DNA of 64,000 bases from Pedobacter aquatilis (lineage in GTDB: Bacteria > Bacteroidota > Bacteroidia > Sphingobacteriales > Sphingobacteriaceae), in NCBI RefSeq assembly GCF_030409415.1, contig NZ_JAUFPW010000035.1, forward strand, positions 248,001 to 312,000, in the 5' to 3' direction. Below the pieces are notes generated by a model that did no database searches, was not told where the DNA came from, and saw only the letters and a list, made by a program, of their open reading frames with translations. Positions within the stretch are counted from its first letter, which is position 1; every line of letters starts with the position of its first letter. This document shows, one piece after another, positions 41,315 through 51,449 of this stretch. The position numbers and the translations under genes are program-made.

Positions 41315-44300
41315 ATGAAATTGAAACTTTTACAAAAATTTTCATGGTCCTTACTGGTTGCAATGCTTGTAAGTACAGTTCTTTTTGCACAACAGCGCCA
41401 AATTACTGGTAAAGTTGTAGATAAAAAGGACGGACAGCCGGTACCAGGGGTAACTGTTGGTATCCGAGGCAAAACAAATAATGTGAGCACCAATGATAGA
41501 GGTGAATTCTCATTAGTCGCAGATCCTAACACGGATGCTTTAGTGTTCTCGTACATTGGCTACATCCGTCAAACAGTTCCATTAGCTGGAAAAACAACAT
41601 TAAGCATTAGTTTTGTAGAAGATGATAAAAATCTAGATGATGTTGTTGTAGTAGGTTATGGTACTAAAAAACGTTCTGAAATCTTAGGTTCTGTGGCTAC
41701 TATTACAGGTACAGAAATTCAGGATGTTCCGGCACCGAATTTAGCGGGTGCGTTGAGAAATAGAATTGCCGGTGTAGGTGTTTCGCAAGTTTCTGGTCGT
41801 CCTGGTTCTCCAATTACATTAAACATCCGAAATTCAACTGTTTCGCCTTCTTTAGTGGGCACTGAGGCAAATGGAACTGATGAACCACTTTATATTGTTG
41901 ATGGTATTACCGTAACCAGAGATGCTTTTGACAATATCGATGCATCAATGGTAGAAAATATGACTTTCTTAAAAGATGCTTCTGCGGCTATTTATGGTGC
42001 GTCAGGTGCGAAGGGTGTTGTTTTGGTTACTACTAAAAAGGGTAAAATCGGCCGTCCAAGCATTACTTACAATGGTTATGTTGGTATTTCTGATGCTGCA
42101 AAAACGCCAGAAATGTTATCAGGATATGAGCATGCTAAACTATTAAATGAAACCTATAGCATTCAAAATGCAAGTGCTTCTGCATATTTCTCTCCAGAAG
42201 ATTTAGAGTATATTAAAACGCTAAACTATAAAAGCTGGTACGATGAACTTTGGCAGCCTGCAACTACGCAGCGCCATAATATTGGTATATCTGGCGGCAG
42301 TGATAAAATTACTTTTTTTGCCGGTGGAAGCTATCAAAGTGAAAACGCAAACTATGCGGGGATGAAATTTGATAAATACAGTTTCAGAAGTGGTGTAGTG
42401 GCAACCTTAGTTGAAGGCTTAAAAGCTGACATTAACTTTAACGTAGATTACGGAACAAGAGTACAGCAACATAATGCACAAGATAATGATGCTAACTTTT
42501 TTGAGAAGCTTGTAACTACTCCAAGATGGGTGCCTATCAGTATTAACGGTAATTACGTTAATTATGTAGGTGTTAATGGTAATAATTTAAACCCTGCTGC
42601 ACAGGCAGAATCTGGTTACTACAATAATCGTAGCAATAAAGGATATAGAATAAATGCAAGTTTAAATTACGAGCCAACATTTTTAAAGGGTTTTACAGCA
42701 AGATTGCAGATATCTCAGGCTAGTGGCTCGGCAAAGAGTACACAATATATCCCGCCTTACAGATTGTTCAATTACGCCAGAATGGGCAATAACAGTTTAT
42801 TGTTTACCGACCAATTAGTTAATACTTCTCCAACATCATTTTTTGTAGAACCAACCAGTGCAAGTGCGGCAACCATTACACCAGGCGTTTCAGAAAATAA
42901 TAGCTACCAAGGTTTCTTAACATTGCAGTATGGCAGAACATTTGGCAAGCATACAGCTAACATATTAGTTGGTGGTGAGCAGAGCGAAGGTAATTCGCAG
43001 GCTTCAGCTGTTCGTTATACAAATCAATTAATTCCTAACATAGATCAGTATTGGGCATTTGACGCATCAACATTAGCTCGTCAGGATTTTTCTAGAACAA
43101 CTACTTCAAAACGTTCAGGCTTTGGTCGTTTAAGTTATGATTATGATAAAAAATATTTATTAGAAGTAATTACCCGTTTAGATGCTTCATCTCAATTTGC
43201 AACCGGAAATCGTTGGGGTGTTTCTCCGAACGTAGGTTTAGGATGGGTTGTAAGTCAGGAAAAATTCTTTAAAGACTCTAAGTTTTTAGGTTTTATTAAC
43301 TTCTTAAAATTAAAAGCAAACTGGGGTATTACGGGTGATGACAGAATTGGAACTCGTTTATGGCAAGATAGATTCGTAATCGATGTAACCAATGGATATT
43401 TATATGGAAACTCAACGCAAAACAGTTTAAACCGTTCTCGTTTGGCTAATCCGGATATTACCTGGGAAAAGAAACAAACCCTGAATGTTGGTTTAGAAAC
43501 TTCGATGTTTAACAATAAATTAGATTTTAGTGTTGAGGTTTTCAGAAATTACAATTACGATGCATTTGATTTAGGTGGAAATAACTTATATCCACAATAT
43601 TTTGGAACAGCAGCACCGATAATCAACTATAGAGAAACTTATAATTGGGGTTCTGAGTTTAGCATCGGTTACAAAGCAAAACTGGCAACCGACTGGAATC
43701 TGAATGCAAGTGTTAACTTCTCGTATGGTAATTCTGTTGTAGATAGATTGCTTTATGCTCCGGGAAACTTATTTAACAATGTAGCAAACGAATGGTTAAT
43801 CAATTTCGGAACAGATCCTAGAGTTTATAACTCTAGCAATATTGGTTTAAAAACAATTGGTATGTTCAGAACTCAAGCCGATGTAGATGCGTTCATGGCT
43901 AAAAATCCAAATTACAGGCTTTATGATCGCATTCCACAAGCAGGTTGGTTATATTATGAAGATACAAATGGCGATGGTGTAATTTCTGATAGTGATATGC
44001 TACCGATGTTTAAAAATACCAATGCATTCTTTGGTGGTGGTATCAATTTAAACTTAACTTATAAAAGCTTCGCTTTAAGTACCAATATCAATGCAAGGTT
44101 TGGTGGTAAAGTTTTCTATGATGGAAGATCGAGAACAGCTCCGGCAGAAAATAGAAACGTTTTAACAATCTGGCAAGATCGCTGGACACCAGAAAATCCA
44201 ATGCAAGGAAAGTATCCTCGTTTTGATGATCCATCTTTGGCTAGAAACTCTGATTTCTGGGCCGTTGATGGAACAACAATCCGTATTAACACCATGACAT

Positions 44301-44485
44301 TAAGTTACAAAGCTCCGGCAGGATTTACTAAAAAGATAGGTTTTAGCGGCGCAAGAGTTTTACTTACAGGTAATAACTTGTGGACAATCGTAAACCCACT
44401 TCCTTACAAAGATCCTTACACTTCAAGTGCTTGGGATTATCCTATCCTAAGAACAATATCTTTAGGTTTAAGTCTTAACTTATAA
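41315..44485 (+). CDS. SusC-family TonB-dependent outer-membrane transporter
   Basis: 1,056 residues. Signal peptide to about residue 27, then a carboxypeptidase-D-like regulatory domain (ITGKVVDKKDGQPVPGVTVG, FSYIGYIRQTVPLAG), a TonB-box region DDVVVVGYGTKKRSEILGS, a plug domain (LAGALRNRIAGVGVSQVSGR, PLYIVDGITVTRD, LKDASAAIYGASGAKGVVLV) and a 22-strand barrel ending in SLGLSLNL. It imports oligosaccharides across the outer membrane with TonB energy, paired with the SusD lid encoded 10 bases downstream. It lacks an extra N-terminal STN domain, so it does not look like a FecA/anti-sigma signalling type. Confidence 0.97.
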   Translation: MKLKLLQKFSWSLLVAMLVSTVLFAQQRQITGKVVDKKDGQPVPGVTVGIRGKTNNVSTNDRGEFSLVADPNTDALVFSYIGYIRQTVPLAGKTTLSISFVEDDKNLDDVVVVGYGTKKRSEILGSVATITGTEIQDVPAPNLAGALRNRIAGVGVSQVSGRPGSPITLNIRNSTVSPSLVGTEANGTDEPLYIVDGITVTRDAFDNIDASMVENMTFLKDASAAIYGASGAKGVVLVTTKKGKIGRPSITYNGYVGISDAAKTPEMLSGYEHAKLLNETYSIQNASASAYFSPEDLEYIKTLNYKSWYDELWQPATTQRHNIGISGGSDKITFFAGGSYQSENANYAGMKFDKYSFRSGVVATLVEGLKADINFNVDYGTRVQQHNAQDNDANFFEKLVTTPRWVPISINGNYVNYVGVNGNNLNPAAQAESGYYNNRSNKGYRINASLNYEPTFLKGFTARLQISQASGSAKSTQYIPPYRLFNYARMGNNSLLFTDQLVNTSPTSFFVEPTSASAATITPGVSENNSYQGFLTLQYGRTFGKHTANILVGGEQSEGNSQASAVRYTNQLIPNIDQYWAFDASTLARQDFSRTTTSKRSGFGRLSYDYDKKYLLEVITRLDASSQFATGNRWGVSPNVGLGWVVSQEKFFKDSKFLGFINFLKLKANWGITGDDRIGTRLWQDRFVIDVTNGYLYGNSTQNSLNRSRLANPDITWEKKQTLNVGLETSMFNNKLDFSVEVFRNYNYDAFDLGGNNLYPQYFGTAAPIINYRETYNWGSEFSIGYKAKLATDWNLNASVNFSYGNSVVDRLLYAPGNLFNNVANEWLINFGTDPRVYNSSNIGLKTIGMFRTQADVDAFMAKNPNYRLYDRIPQAGWLYYEDTNGDGVISDSDMLPMFKNTNAFFGGGINLNLTYKSFALSTNINARFGGKVFYDGRSRTAPAENRNVLTIWQDRWTPENPMQGKYPRFDDPSLARNSDFWAVDGTTIRINTMTLSYKAPAGFTKKIGFSGARVLLTGNNLWTIVNPLPYKDPYTSSAWDYPILRTISLGLSLNL

Positions 44486-44495
44486 TTTTTGAGCA

Positions 44496-46352
44496 ATGAT
44501 TAAGCAATTAAAAAACAACATAACAAAATCTTTACTGGTTTTAGCCATTGCAGCAGCTTTACCTGCCTGCGTAAATAAAGATGAATTTTTTCTTTTACCT
44601 GATACTGAAGGTATTGACATAGCCATTTGGGATAATGAGGGTTCAGTTCAATTGCACCTAAATAGGGTATATGATGTAACTATTCCTTGGTTCCCATTAC
44701 AGATAGCGCCAGATAGGATTGGTGTACATCTTGCAAGTGATGAAAATTATTATCCAAACGGCGATGCAAATGCTAGAGCTGCGCTTGGTATGGAAGGTGT
44801 TTTAGGTGTTAATGATGTTCGAGGGATTGTGGGTAATCAATACAGAGGTAATCCTGGCGATAATAAATATTGGGACATTGCAAGATGTAATGACGCCATT
44901 ACAAACATTCCAAAAGGAGGCATGGCTCAAAACAGACAGCGTGAGTATTTAGGGCAGTATTATGCTTTAAGGGCGATGGCTTACTTTGAGTTGGTTAAAA
45001 TTTATGGTGGTGTGCCATTAATTTTAGAGCAACAACTTGCCAATAGCGTTTATACAGACGGTAGAAAAAGTGCAAAAGAATGTTTTGCAGCTATTATCAG
45101 CGATTTAAATAATGCAATGACTATGTTAGAAGGCTTCAATCCGGCTGATGGAGACGGAAGAGGTAAAATGACGAAGCTTATAGCTGCTTGTTTAAAAGCT
45201 AAGGTTTTGCTTTACTGGGCAAGCCCACAATTTAATCCAACTAACGATCCAAAGCATCCTTATGTAGCCGCCCGATGGACTGAAGCATTGGCTGCCAACA
45301 AAGAAGCTTACGATTTATGTATTGCTGCAGGTAAAAGATTAATGCCAAATTATATTGATATTTTCCGTACTGAAGGCACTGCTAATACAGAAGCCATTTT
45401 AGTTAGGACATATTCTAACACCATCCCAAATAGAGGGCATAGAGGTGAGCAATTTAACAGACCAACTTCAGAAGGTGGTGGATACAATCAAATGTATACA
45501 CCAACGGTAAAAATGTTAGAATCTTATCCGATGAGAGATGGAAAACCGAGAGGAACATCTACTGCTTTTGTTTATGATCCGGTTATGTTTTGGCAAAATA
45601 GAGATCCAAGATTTGAAGCAACATTTGCAACCAACGGTTCTGTATATCCATTAAGCGGTAACGCCACGAGAAAACAGTGGACTTATAATAATGCAATCAA
45701 CGAGTCGAATGGTAATGCTGTTTATGTGAAACGTTTTACTACACCAGGTTTAGCTGTAGGTGGCGTTTCTTACTCTAACGGTGTTGGTGGAAGTGGTATG
45801 GATTGGATTGAATTGAGATTTGCAGAAGTAATGTTAAACTATGCTGATTGTTTAAATGAAACTGGAAATATTGCATTCGCAAAAGATTTAGTTAGACAAA
45901 TTAGAGTTAGGGCTGGCGTTGTTGCTGGCGATTCAGATTATGGTTTAGGTTTTGCAAACAACACAGCTGATTTCCGTACTTTGCTTTTAGGAGAGAGACA
46001 AATTGAATTTGCTTTTGAAAATAAACGTAATGCTGATTTAAGAAGAACACGTACATTTCATCTGCTAACAGGTAACATGTCTAAATTAGAAGTTTCATTA
46101 GCAAACACTGCTGACAAGGCTATTTTAGAAGCCGTAACTAATGGTGTAATGTTTAGAGAAACCATAAATGTGAATGATAAAACGACTTATCAGAGATATT
46201 TTAGAAACGTAACAACTACACCAAATTTTGGAGCTTACACAATACCAGAGTTTCATTATTTCTACACATTCCATAACGATTTTGTGAATTTTGGGGCCAA
46301 CATCACAACAACAGTTGGATGGCCGGGTGGAACATTTGATCCGCTAGATTAA
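44496..46352 (+). CDS. SusD/RagB-family surface glycan-binding lipoprotein
   Basis: 618 residues with a lipoprotein signal (LVLAIAAALPAC, C25). TPR-rich fold: DIARCNDAITNIPKGGM, REYLGQYYALRAMAYFELVK and YGGVPLILEQQL mark the conserved N-terminal half; the C-terminal half has WIELRFAEVMLNYADCLNET, VRQIRVRAGV and LLLGERQIEFAFENKRNADL. It is the oligosaccharide-binding lid on the preceding SusC. Confidence 0.96.
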   Translation: MIKQLKNNITKSLLVLAIAAALPACVNKDEFFLLPDTEGIDIAIWDNEGSVQLHLNRVYDVTIPWFPLQIAPDRIGVHLASDENYYPNGDANARAALGMEGVLGVNDVRGIVGNQYRGNPGDNKYWDIARCNDAITNIPKGGMAQNRQREYLGQYYALRAMAYFELVKIYGGVPLILEQQLANSVYTDGRKSAKECFAAIISDLNNAMTMLEGFNPADGDGRGKMTKLIAACLKAKVLLYWASPQFNPTNDPKHPYVAARWTEALAANKEAYDLCIAAGKRLMPNYIDIFRTEGTANTEAILVRTYSNTIPNRGHRGEQFNRPTSEGGGYNQMYTPTVKMLESYPMRDGKPRGTSTAFVYDPVMFWQNRDPRFEATFATNGSVYPLSGNATRKQWTYNNAINESNGNAVYVKRFTTPGLAVGGVSYSNGVGGSGMDWIELRFAEVMLNYADCLNETGNIAFAKDLVRQIRVRAGVVAGDSDYGLGFANNTADFRTLLLGERQIEFAFENKRNADLRRTRTFHLLTGNMSKLEVSLANTADKAILEAVTNGVMFRETINVNDKTTYQRYFRNVTTTPNFGAYTIPEFHYFYTFHNDFVNFGANITTTVGWPGGTFDPLD

Positions 46353-46398
46353 AAATAGAAGTCGTAAACAGAGATTGTTTGATTTAATAATATTAAAA

Positions 46399-47376
46399 AT
46401 GAAAACTAAAAATATTCAAAAGTTATTCCTTTTAGCATTAAGCCTTATGTTTTTTGCCTCTTGCAAAAAGGAATCTGAAAATATATTTACCATGTTTAAA
46501 GATGTTACGGTAACTTTTAACAATAGCGATCCGCGTTGTGTTACTGATTACAAAGTGGTAAATGATAAAGATGAGGTGTGGATTGATTTTACGATTAATT
46601 CTGCTGTAGAAGATATGTATTCGTATGTTATAGAAACATCGGCTGGAACTACAACACCATCAAGAATTACAACTCCGATTTCGGATCCTGCACAGCGCAG
46701 AAGTTTTTCTTTTATTTATAAAATTCCCAATAGTACATATCCCGCACTAAGAGATGGTAAGCAAAGCTTTAGAGTTTATGCATTAAATCAAAAAGGAATT
46801 TATATTGGTGATGGATACAAAAAAGTAACCATTGATGTAAATCCAAGCTATAAAATCTTCGCAAACAGAGATATCTTTTTGCCAGATTCGACTGCTAAAG
46901 TTTTGCCTTCATTCTTTTCTTTAAACGATGCTACAAGTTTTAGTTACACTAACGGAGCGACAAATGCTGCTAAAATAGATTTTGGTATTTATCGTACAAT
47001 GTATAAAGATGCACAAGGTGTTACTCAATATGCTGTAAATCTGTATAATACAACGGCACCGGCTACAGTTTTTCCAATTTATGATACAAGCACCTGGACA
47101 AAACGAGCTACAAAATTTAGTGCGCCAATTACTAATCAGGGAACAATATTTTTAACTAGTGCCATTTCGGGTTCAACTATCGAAACCTTGGCAAAAGCTA
47201 GAACTATAAATCTAAATAATACAGTTGCAACAACGGCTGCGGCGGGTTTGGCTCCAGGTAGTGCCGTATTCTTTTTAACACCTGAAGGTAAATATGGTAT
47301 GATGTTAATCAATCAGGTAACAACAGATTTGCAGAAAAGACCTTACATTGATGTGAGCATAAAAATGCAAAATTAA
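46399..47376 (+). CDS. DUF4466-like surface lipoprotein
   Basis: 325 residues from the ATG at 46399; an ATG at 46375 would put eight residues before the signal. Lipoprotein signal LFLALSLMFFASC then KKESEN. The mature part is all-beta: TVTFNNSDPRCVTDYKVVND, FSFIYKIPNSTYPALRDGKQ, FRVYALNQKGIYIGDGYKKV and the end KYGMMLINQVTTDLQKRPYI. Placement right after susD, ahead of a terminator, is that of a surface glycan-binding protein. The DUF4466 assignment is from pattern and position and is moderate. Confidence 0.7.
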   Translation: MKTKNIQKLFLLALSLMFFASCKKESENIFTMFKDVTVTFNNSDPRCVTDYKVVNDKDEVWIDFTINSAVEDMYSYVIETSAGTTTPSRITTPISDPAQRRSFSFIYKIPNSTYPALRDGKQSFRVYALNQKGIYIGDGYKKVTIDVNPSYKIFANRDIFLPDSTAKVLPSFFSLNDATSFSYTNGATNAAKIDFGIYRTMYKDAQGVTQYAVNLYNTTAPATVFPIYDTSTWTKRATKFSAPITNQGTIFLTSAISGSTIETLAKARTINLNNTVATTAAAGLAPGSAVFFLTPEGKYGMMLINQVTTDLQKRPYIDVSIKMQN

Positions 47377-47431
47377 ATTGCTTGCTGTATGGCGGATTTA
47401 GCACCGCTACTTTTATATATATTTGGTTTGA

Positions 47432-47462
47432 AAAAGGGGAGCAGCGAGTGCTCTCCTTTTTT
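47432..47462 (+). terminator. Intrinsic terminator of the susCD operon
   Basis: AAAAGGGGAGCA, loop GCGAG, TGCTCTCCTTTT, then more T. Twelve pairs with one G-U. It follows the DUF4466-like gene by 55 bases and closes the operon starting at 38970. Confidence 0.85.
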
Positions 47463-47562
47463 ATTTAAGAATGTTACATTTATATATGAATTTTTTATTT
47501 ACCTTGTAACACGGCTTTGATAATGAACTTGATTTGTTGTGTGTTATTTGTTCGATTGGTAA

Positions 47563-47574
47563 TATTGTACAATA
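47563..47574. promoter_or_regulatory. Palindrome TATTGTACAATA in the region before the pectate lyases
   Basis: A perfect 12-mer in the 382-base gap 47377-47758, about 185 bases before the first lyase. A further inverted pair GAAAG/CTTTC is at 47622-47639. Neither is matched to a known regulator, and no consensus promoter was found. The rest of the gap holds only the susCD terminator. Confidence 0.3.
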
Positions 47575-47758
47575 CATAGCGAAAATTATACAGTAAAAGG
47601 CTATTTTTAGATTGCAAATTTGAAAGATAATATACTTTCTAACCAAAACTTTTAACCAAAGAATGCTATAGATTGAGCCATAATTAATAAATTCAATTAG
47701 AATTTTCCTAAATAAAATTATCGGCTATTCCTTAGTTTTCTTTACGAGCAAAACACAA

Positions 47759-49414
47759 ATGAAAAAGAACTTATTAAATCTGCTATTTTCATCAGCATTA
47801 ATTCTCTCAGCTGGTTCAGCTTTTGCGCAATACCCCAAAATCCCTGCCGATGTTCAAAAAGCATCTGATTCGATTATGAAGGCAGCTACTCGTCAATCAA
47901 ATATTGCCTGGGAAAAAGCTAAACCGATTATGGAAGCTGAAGCTAAACAGGGTAAACCATATATTCCTTGGGCAGGTAGGCCAACAGATTTACCACAATC
48001 AGAATTACTGGCATTTCCAGGTGCTGAAGGTGGTGGTGCTTATAGTTTTGGCGGTCGCGGTGGTAGAGTTATTGTGGTGAAAAACCTAAATGATAGCGGT
48101 CCGGGTTCTTTGCGTGATGCGTGTGAGCAAGGCGGAGCCAGAATTGTTGTTTTCAATGTTGCTGGTATCATTAAATTAAAATCACCATTAATTATTCGTG
48201 CACCATACATTACCATTGCAGGTCAAACAGCGCCAGGTGATGGTGTTTGTGTTGCAGGCGAATCGGTTTGGTTAAATACACATGATGTTATCGTTCGTTA
48301 TATGCGTTTCCGTAGAGGCGAAACTTTTGTTGGTCGCCGTGATGATGCGATTGGTGGTAATCCGGTAGGAAATATTATGATTGACCACGTTTCTGCAAGT
48401 TGGGGATTAGACGAAAATATGTCTATGTATCGCCACATGTATAATGATAGTACAGGTAAAATTGAAGATAAGTTAGGAACGGTTAACATCACCATACAAA
48501 ATTCTATTTTTTCTGAAGCTTTAGATTATTGGAACCATGCTTTCGGTTCTACTTTGGGTGGCGAAAACTGTGCTTTTGTTCGTAACCTTTGGGCCGATAA
48601 TGGCGCTCGTAATCCATCAATTGGCTGGAACGGTATTTTCAACTTTGCAAATAATGTGGTTTTCAACTGGAATAACCGCTCAACCGATGGTGGCGATTAT
48701 ACCGCACAATATAACATCATCAATAATTATTATAAACCAGGTCCTGTAACCGAACTAAAAGATCCGATTTCTTATCGTATTTTAAAACCAGAATCTGGCC
48801 GTAGTAAATTGCCTTATGTGGTTTTCGGGAGAGCACACGTGGAGGGAAATATTATTGAAGGAAATGACAAAGTAACCAAAGATAATTGGAATGGTGGTGT
48901 TCAGCTTGAAGATAAAAAAGGTAGCTTGATGAGTTTTGAACAAGCATCGCCATACTTTGCTGCAATGCGGGCTAAAAAACCATTCCCAATGCCAAAAATA
49001 TCCATCATCCCAACCTTACAGGCAAAAGAATTTGTGTTGACTAATGTTGGCGCAACTTTACCGAAAAGAGACCCGGTTGATACTAGAGTTGTTAAGCAAG
49101 TTCGCACCGGAATTATCGAAGTACATCCTGATGCAAAACCATCAGCATTTCAATTTGAGCACCGCAGATTACCTGGCGATTCTTACAAACAAGGAATTAT
49201 CACCGAGATTTCACAAGTAGGCGGTTACCCGGAATATAAAGGAACACCTTATAAAGATACTGACGATGATGGCATGCCAGATGCTTACGAGTTAAAAAAT
49301 GGATTGAATCCGAAAGATGCATCTGATGCCGCTAAAATCACCAAAAATGGTTATTCAAATATCGAAAACTATTTAAATAGCGTGGTTAACGTTTCAACTG
49401 TAAAACCTAATTAA
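47759..49414 (+). CDS. PL1-type pectate lyase with TSP3/dockerin-like tail (paralogue 1)
   Basis: 551 residues, signal peptide to about 23 (LSAGSAFAQ). The parallel beta helix opens AFPGAEGGGAYSFGGRGG, then VIVVKNLNDSGPGSLRDACE, APYITIAGQTAPGDGVCVAG, VRYMRFRRGETFVGRRDDAI and IDHVSASWGLDENMSMYRH, the last two being the usual Ca-binding and catalytic region. The C-terminal DTDDDGMPDAYELKNGLNP is a thrombospondin-3-like Ca-binding loop, followed by a short helical unit ending NIENYLNSV. It cleaves galacturonan-type pectin by beta elimination, exact substrate unknown. The next gene is a close paralogue one base away. Confidence 0.88.
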   Translation: MKKNLLNLLFSSALILSAGSAFAQYPKIPADVQKASDSIMKAATRQSNIAWEKAKPIMEAEAKQGKPYIPWAGRPTDLPQSELLAFPGAEGGGAYSFGGRGGRVIVVKNLNDSGPGSLRDACEQGGARIVVFNVAGIIKLKSPLIIRAPYITIAGQTAPGDGVCVAGESVWLNTHDVIVRYMRFRRGETFVGRRDDAIGGNPVGNIMIDHVSASWGLDENMSMYRHMYNDSTGKIEDKLGTVNITIQNSIFSEALDYWNHAFGSTLGGENCAFVRNLWADNGARNPSIGWNGIFNFANNVVFNWNNRSTDGGDYTAQYNIINNYYKPGPVTELKDPISYRILKPESGRSKLPYVVFGRAHVEGNIIEGNDKVTKDNWNGGVQLEDKKGSLMSFEQASPYFAAMRAKKPFPMPKISIIPTLQAKEFVLTNVGATLPKRDPVDTRVVKQVRTGIIEVHPDAKPSAFQFEHRRLPGDSYKQGIITEISQVGGYPEYKGTPYKDTDDDGMPDAYELKNGLNPKDASDAAKITKNGYSNIENYLNSVVNVSTVKPN

Positions 49415-49415
49415 T

Positions 49416-51047
49416 ATGCGTAACTGGAATTCTTGTTTAGGGATGATTACGCTGTGTGGCATTGGAAATTTGGCTTTTGCTCAATATCCGGTGATACCGG
49501 AAGCAATGGAAAAAAAGGCAGATTCGCTAATGGCGAAGCTTGAAAGCCGGGCCAGCCAGCAGTTTTTAAAAATAAAGCCGATTATTGATGCCGATGCTAA
49601 AGCCGGTAAACCCTATATTCCATGGGCTGCAAAACCAAGCGATTTACCCCAATCAAAAATTGTTGCCTTTCCAGGCGCTGAAGGTGGTGGCGCTTATTCT
49701 TTTGGCGGTCGTGGAGGTAAAGTTTATGTGGTTACAAGTTTGGAAGATTCGGGTAAGGGAACTTTACGCGAAGCTTGCGAACAAGGTGGCGCCAGAATTG
49801 TAGTTTTTAATGTTGCGGGAATTATTCGTTTAAAAACACCTTTAAGCATTCGTGCGCCATACATTACTATTGCCGGACAAAGTGCTCCAGGTGATGGAGT
49901 TTGTATTGCCGGAGAATCGGTTTGGATTGATACGCATGATGTGGTGATTCGCTATATGCGTTTCCGTCGCGGAGAAACTGATGTAACCCGTAGAGATGAT
50001 GCGATTGGCGGTAATCCGGTAGGAAATATAATGATTGACCACGTTTCTGCAAGTTGGGGATTGGATGAAAATATGTCGATGTACCGCCATGTTTACAATG
50101 CAAAAGATGGTTCGAAGCCAGAGAAATTGCCTACAGTAAACATCACTATTCAAAATTCTATTTTTTCTGAGGCTTTGGATACTTATAATCACGCTTTTGG
50201 AAGTACCATTGGGGGCTTAAATTCTACCTTTATGCGCAACCTTTGGGCTTCGAATATCAGTAGAAATCCATCTGTTGGTATGTATGGTGATTTCGGTTTT
50301 GCCAACAACGTAATTTTTAACTGGTGGAATAGGAGTGCAGATGGTGGCGATAATGCTTCTTTCTATAGTTTCATCAACAATTATTACAAACCTGGACCAA
50401 TTACACCTGCTGGAGAACCAATTTCTTATCGCATTTTAAAGCCAGAATCTGGCCGAGATAAACGTTTTGTGAATGATTTCGGTCGTGCATATGTTACTGG
50501 AAATATTGTTGAAGGTAATGAAAAGGTAACTGCAAATAATTGGAATGGAGGCATTCAGCCAGAAAGTAAACGCGATAAGCAAAAATTATTGGATTCTATT
50601 CGCACAGATAAACCTTTGCCAATGGCGAAAATTTCCATCATCGATACAAAAAAAGCTTACGATTATGTTTTGGCCAATGCCGGTGCAAGTTTACCGGTAC
50701 GCGATGCAGTAGATAAACGTATTATTAAGCAAGTAGCAACAGGGAAAATTGAGGTTTTTGAGGGCGCACATCTAACAGAAAAACAAGGTTATGTAAAGCG
50801 CAGATTGTCTGCCGATTCATATAAACAAGGAATTATTTCGGATATTAGTCAGGTTGGCGGATATCCAGAATATAAAGGAAAACCTTATTTAGATAGTGAT
50901 AATGATGGTATCCCTGACGCATGGGAAATTAAAAACGGCTTAAATCCGAAAGATGCAAAAGATGCAGGGAAAGTTACCAAATCAGGCTATTCGAATATCG
51001 AAGTGTATTTAAATAGTTTGGTTGATGTGAATAAAGTGAGGCCTTAA
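49416..51047 (+). CDS. PL1-type pectate lyase with TSP3/dockerin-like tail (paralogue 2)
   Basis: 543 residues, same architecture as the preceding gene: signal peptide (IGNLAFAQ), AFPGAEGGGAYSFGGRGG, then GDGVCIAGESVWIDTHDVVI, RRGETDVTRRDDAIGG, IDHVSASWGLDENMSMYRH, and the C-terminal loop DSDNDGIPDAWEIKNGLNP with NIEVYLNSL. Core segments are identical while residues 280-440 differ (SRNPSVGMYGDFGFANNVIF against ARNPSIGWNGIFNFANNVVF). The two genes are 1 base apart and clearly a tandem duplication that may have diverged in substrate. The second lacks a stretch near residue 390 that the first has (KKGSLMSFEQAS). Confidence 0.88.
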   Translation: MRNWNSCLGMITLCGIGNLAFAQYPVIPEAMEKKADSLMAKLESRASQQFLKIKPIIDADAKAGKPYIPWAAKPSDLPQSKIVAFPGAEGGGAYSFGGRGGKVYVVTSLEDSGKGTLREACEQGGARIVVFNVAGIIRLKTPLSIRAPYITIAGQSAPGDGVCIAGESVWIDTHDVVIRYMRFRRGETDVTRRDDAIGGNPVGNIMIDHVSASWGLDENMSMYRHVYNAKDGSKPEKLPTVNITIQNSIFSEALDTYNHAFGSTIGGLNSTFMRNLWASNISRNPSVGMYGDFGFANNVIFNWWNRSADGGDNASFYSFINNYYKPGPITPAGEPISYRILKPESGRDKRFVNDFGRAYVTGNIVEGNEKVTANNWNGGIQPESKRDKQKLLDSIRTDKPLPMAKISIIDTKKAYDYVLANAGASLPVRDAVDKRIIKQVATGKIEVFEGAHLTEKQGYVKRRLSADSYKQGIISDISQVGGYPEYKGKPYLDSDNDGIPDAWEIKNGLNPKDAKDAGKVTKSGYSNIEVYLNSLVDVNKVRP

Positions 51048-51098
51048 GGAAGTTAAAAGTAGAAAGTAAAAAGACTTGAGCGCAAGACTTCACCATTA

Positions 51099-51120
51099 CG
51101 TCATTGCGAGGTACAATGTA
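51099..51120. repeat. Half copy of family A repeat
   Basis: CGTCATTGCGAGGTACAATG matches one arm only. It starts 51 bases after the second lyase gene. Confidence 0.55.
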
Positions 51121-51138
51121 ATTTTATAAGCAAAAAGG

Positions 51139-51306
51139 CCTCACCCTTTGAAAGTTTGAAGTAAAACTTAATGTAGTGCATCCCTCTCCTAAAAGAGAGG
51201 GAATTAATCGTTACCAATTTTAACCACTAGTAAGAACATTGTTCCCTCTCTTCAAGGAGAGGGATTGCAAATAAGAAACCAAACCACAAACATGAATAGG
51301 GTGAGG
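51139..51306. repeat. Composite inverted repeat with two TCCCTCTC hairpins
   Basis: Outer arms CCTCACCCT and AGGGTGAGG enclose two hairpins, TCCCTCTC-N6-GAGAGGGA at 51181-51202 and 51243-51264. Together with the half copy and copy 6 of family A it fills most of the 402-base gap 51048-51449, which has no gene. Confidence 0.6.
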
Positions 51307-51336
51307 TTAAATGTAAAACACGATAGACAGCCATTT

Positions 51337-51404
51337 CGTCATTGCGAGGCACGAAGCAATCTCTAGTAAATAGCATAAAGATTGCTTCGTACCTCGCAAT
51401 GACG
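51337..51404. repeat. Dispersed inverted repeat, family A copy 6 (near-perfect hairpin)
   Basis: The 26-base arms CGTCATTGCGAGGCACGAAG plus CAATCT and its complement pair with a single mismatch around a 16-base loop. This is the best-kept copy and can serve as the family type. Confidence 0.9.
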
Positions 51405-51449
51405 GGATGTATAATAAGAAAAATGCCAAAAACTAACCACATATATAAA

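Noticed and set aside
51342..51449. Upstream extension of the beta-helix/DUF6298 protein
   Set aside because: It is translated repeat copy 6; the Met at 51450 starts a normal signal peptide.
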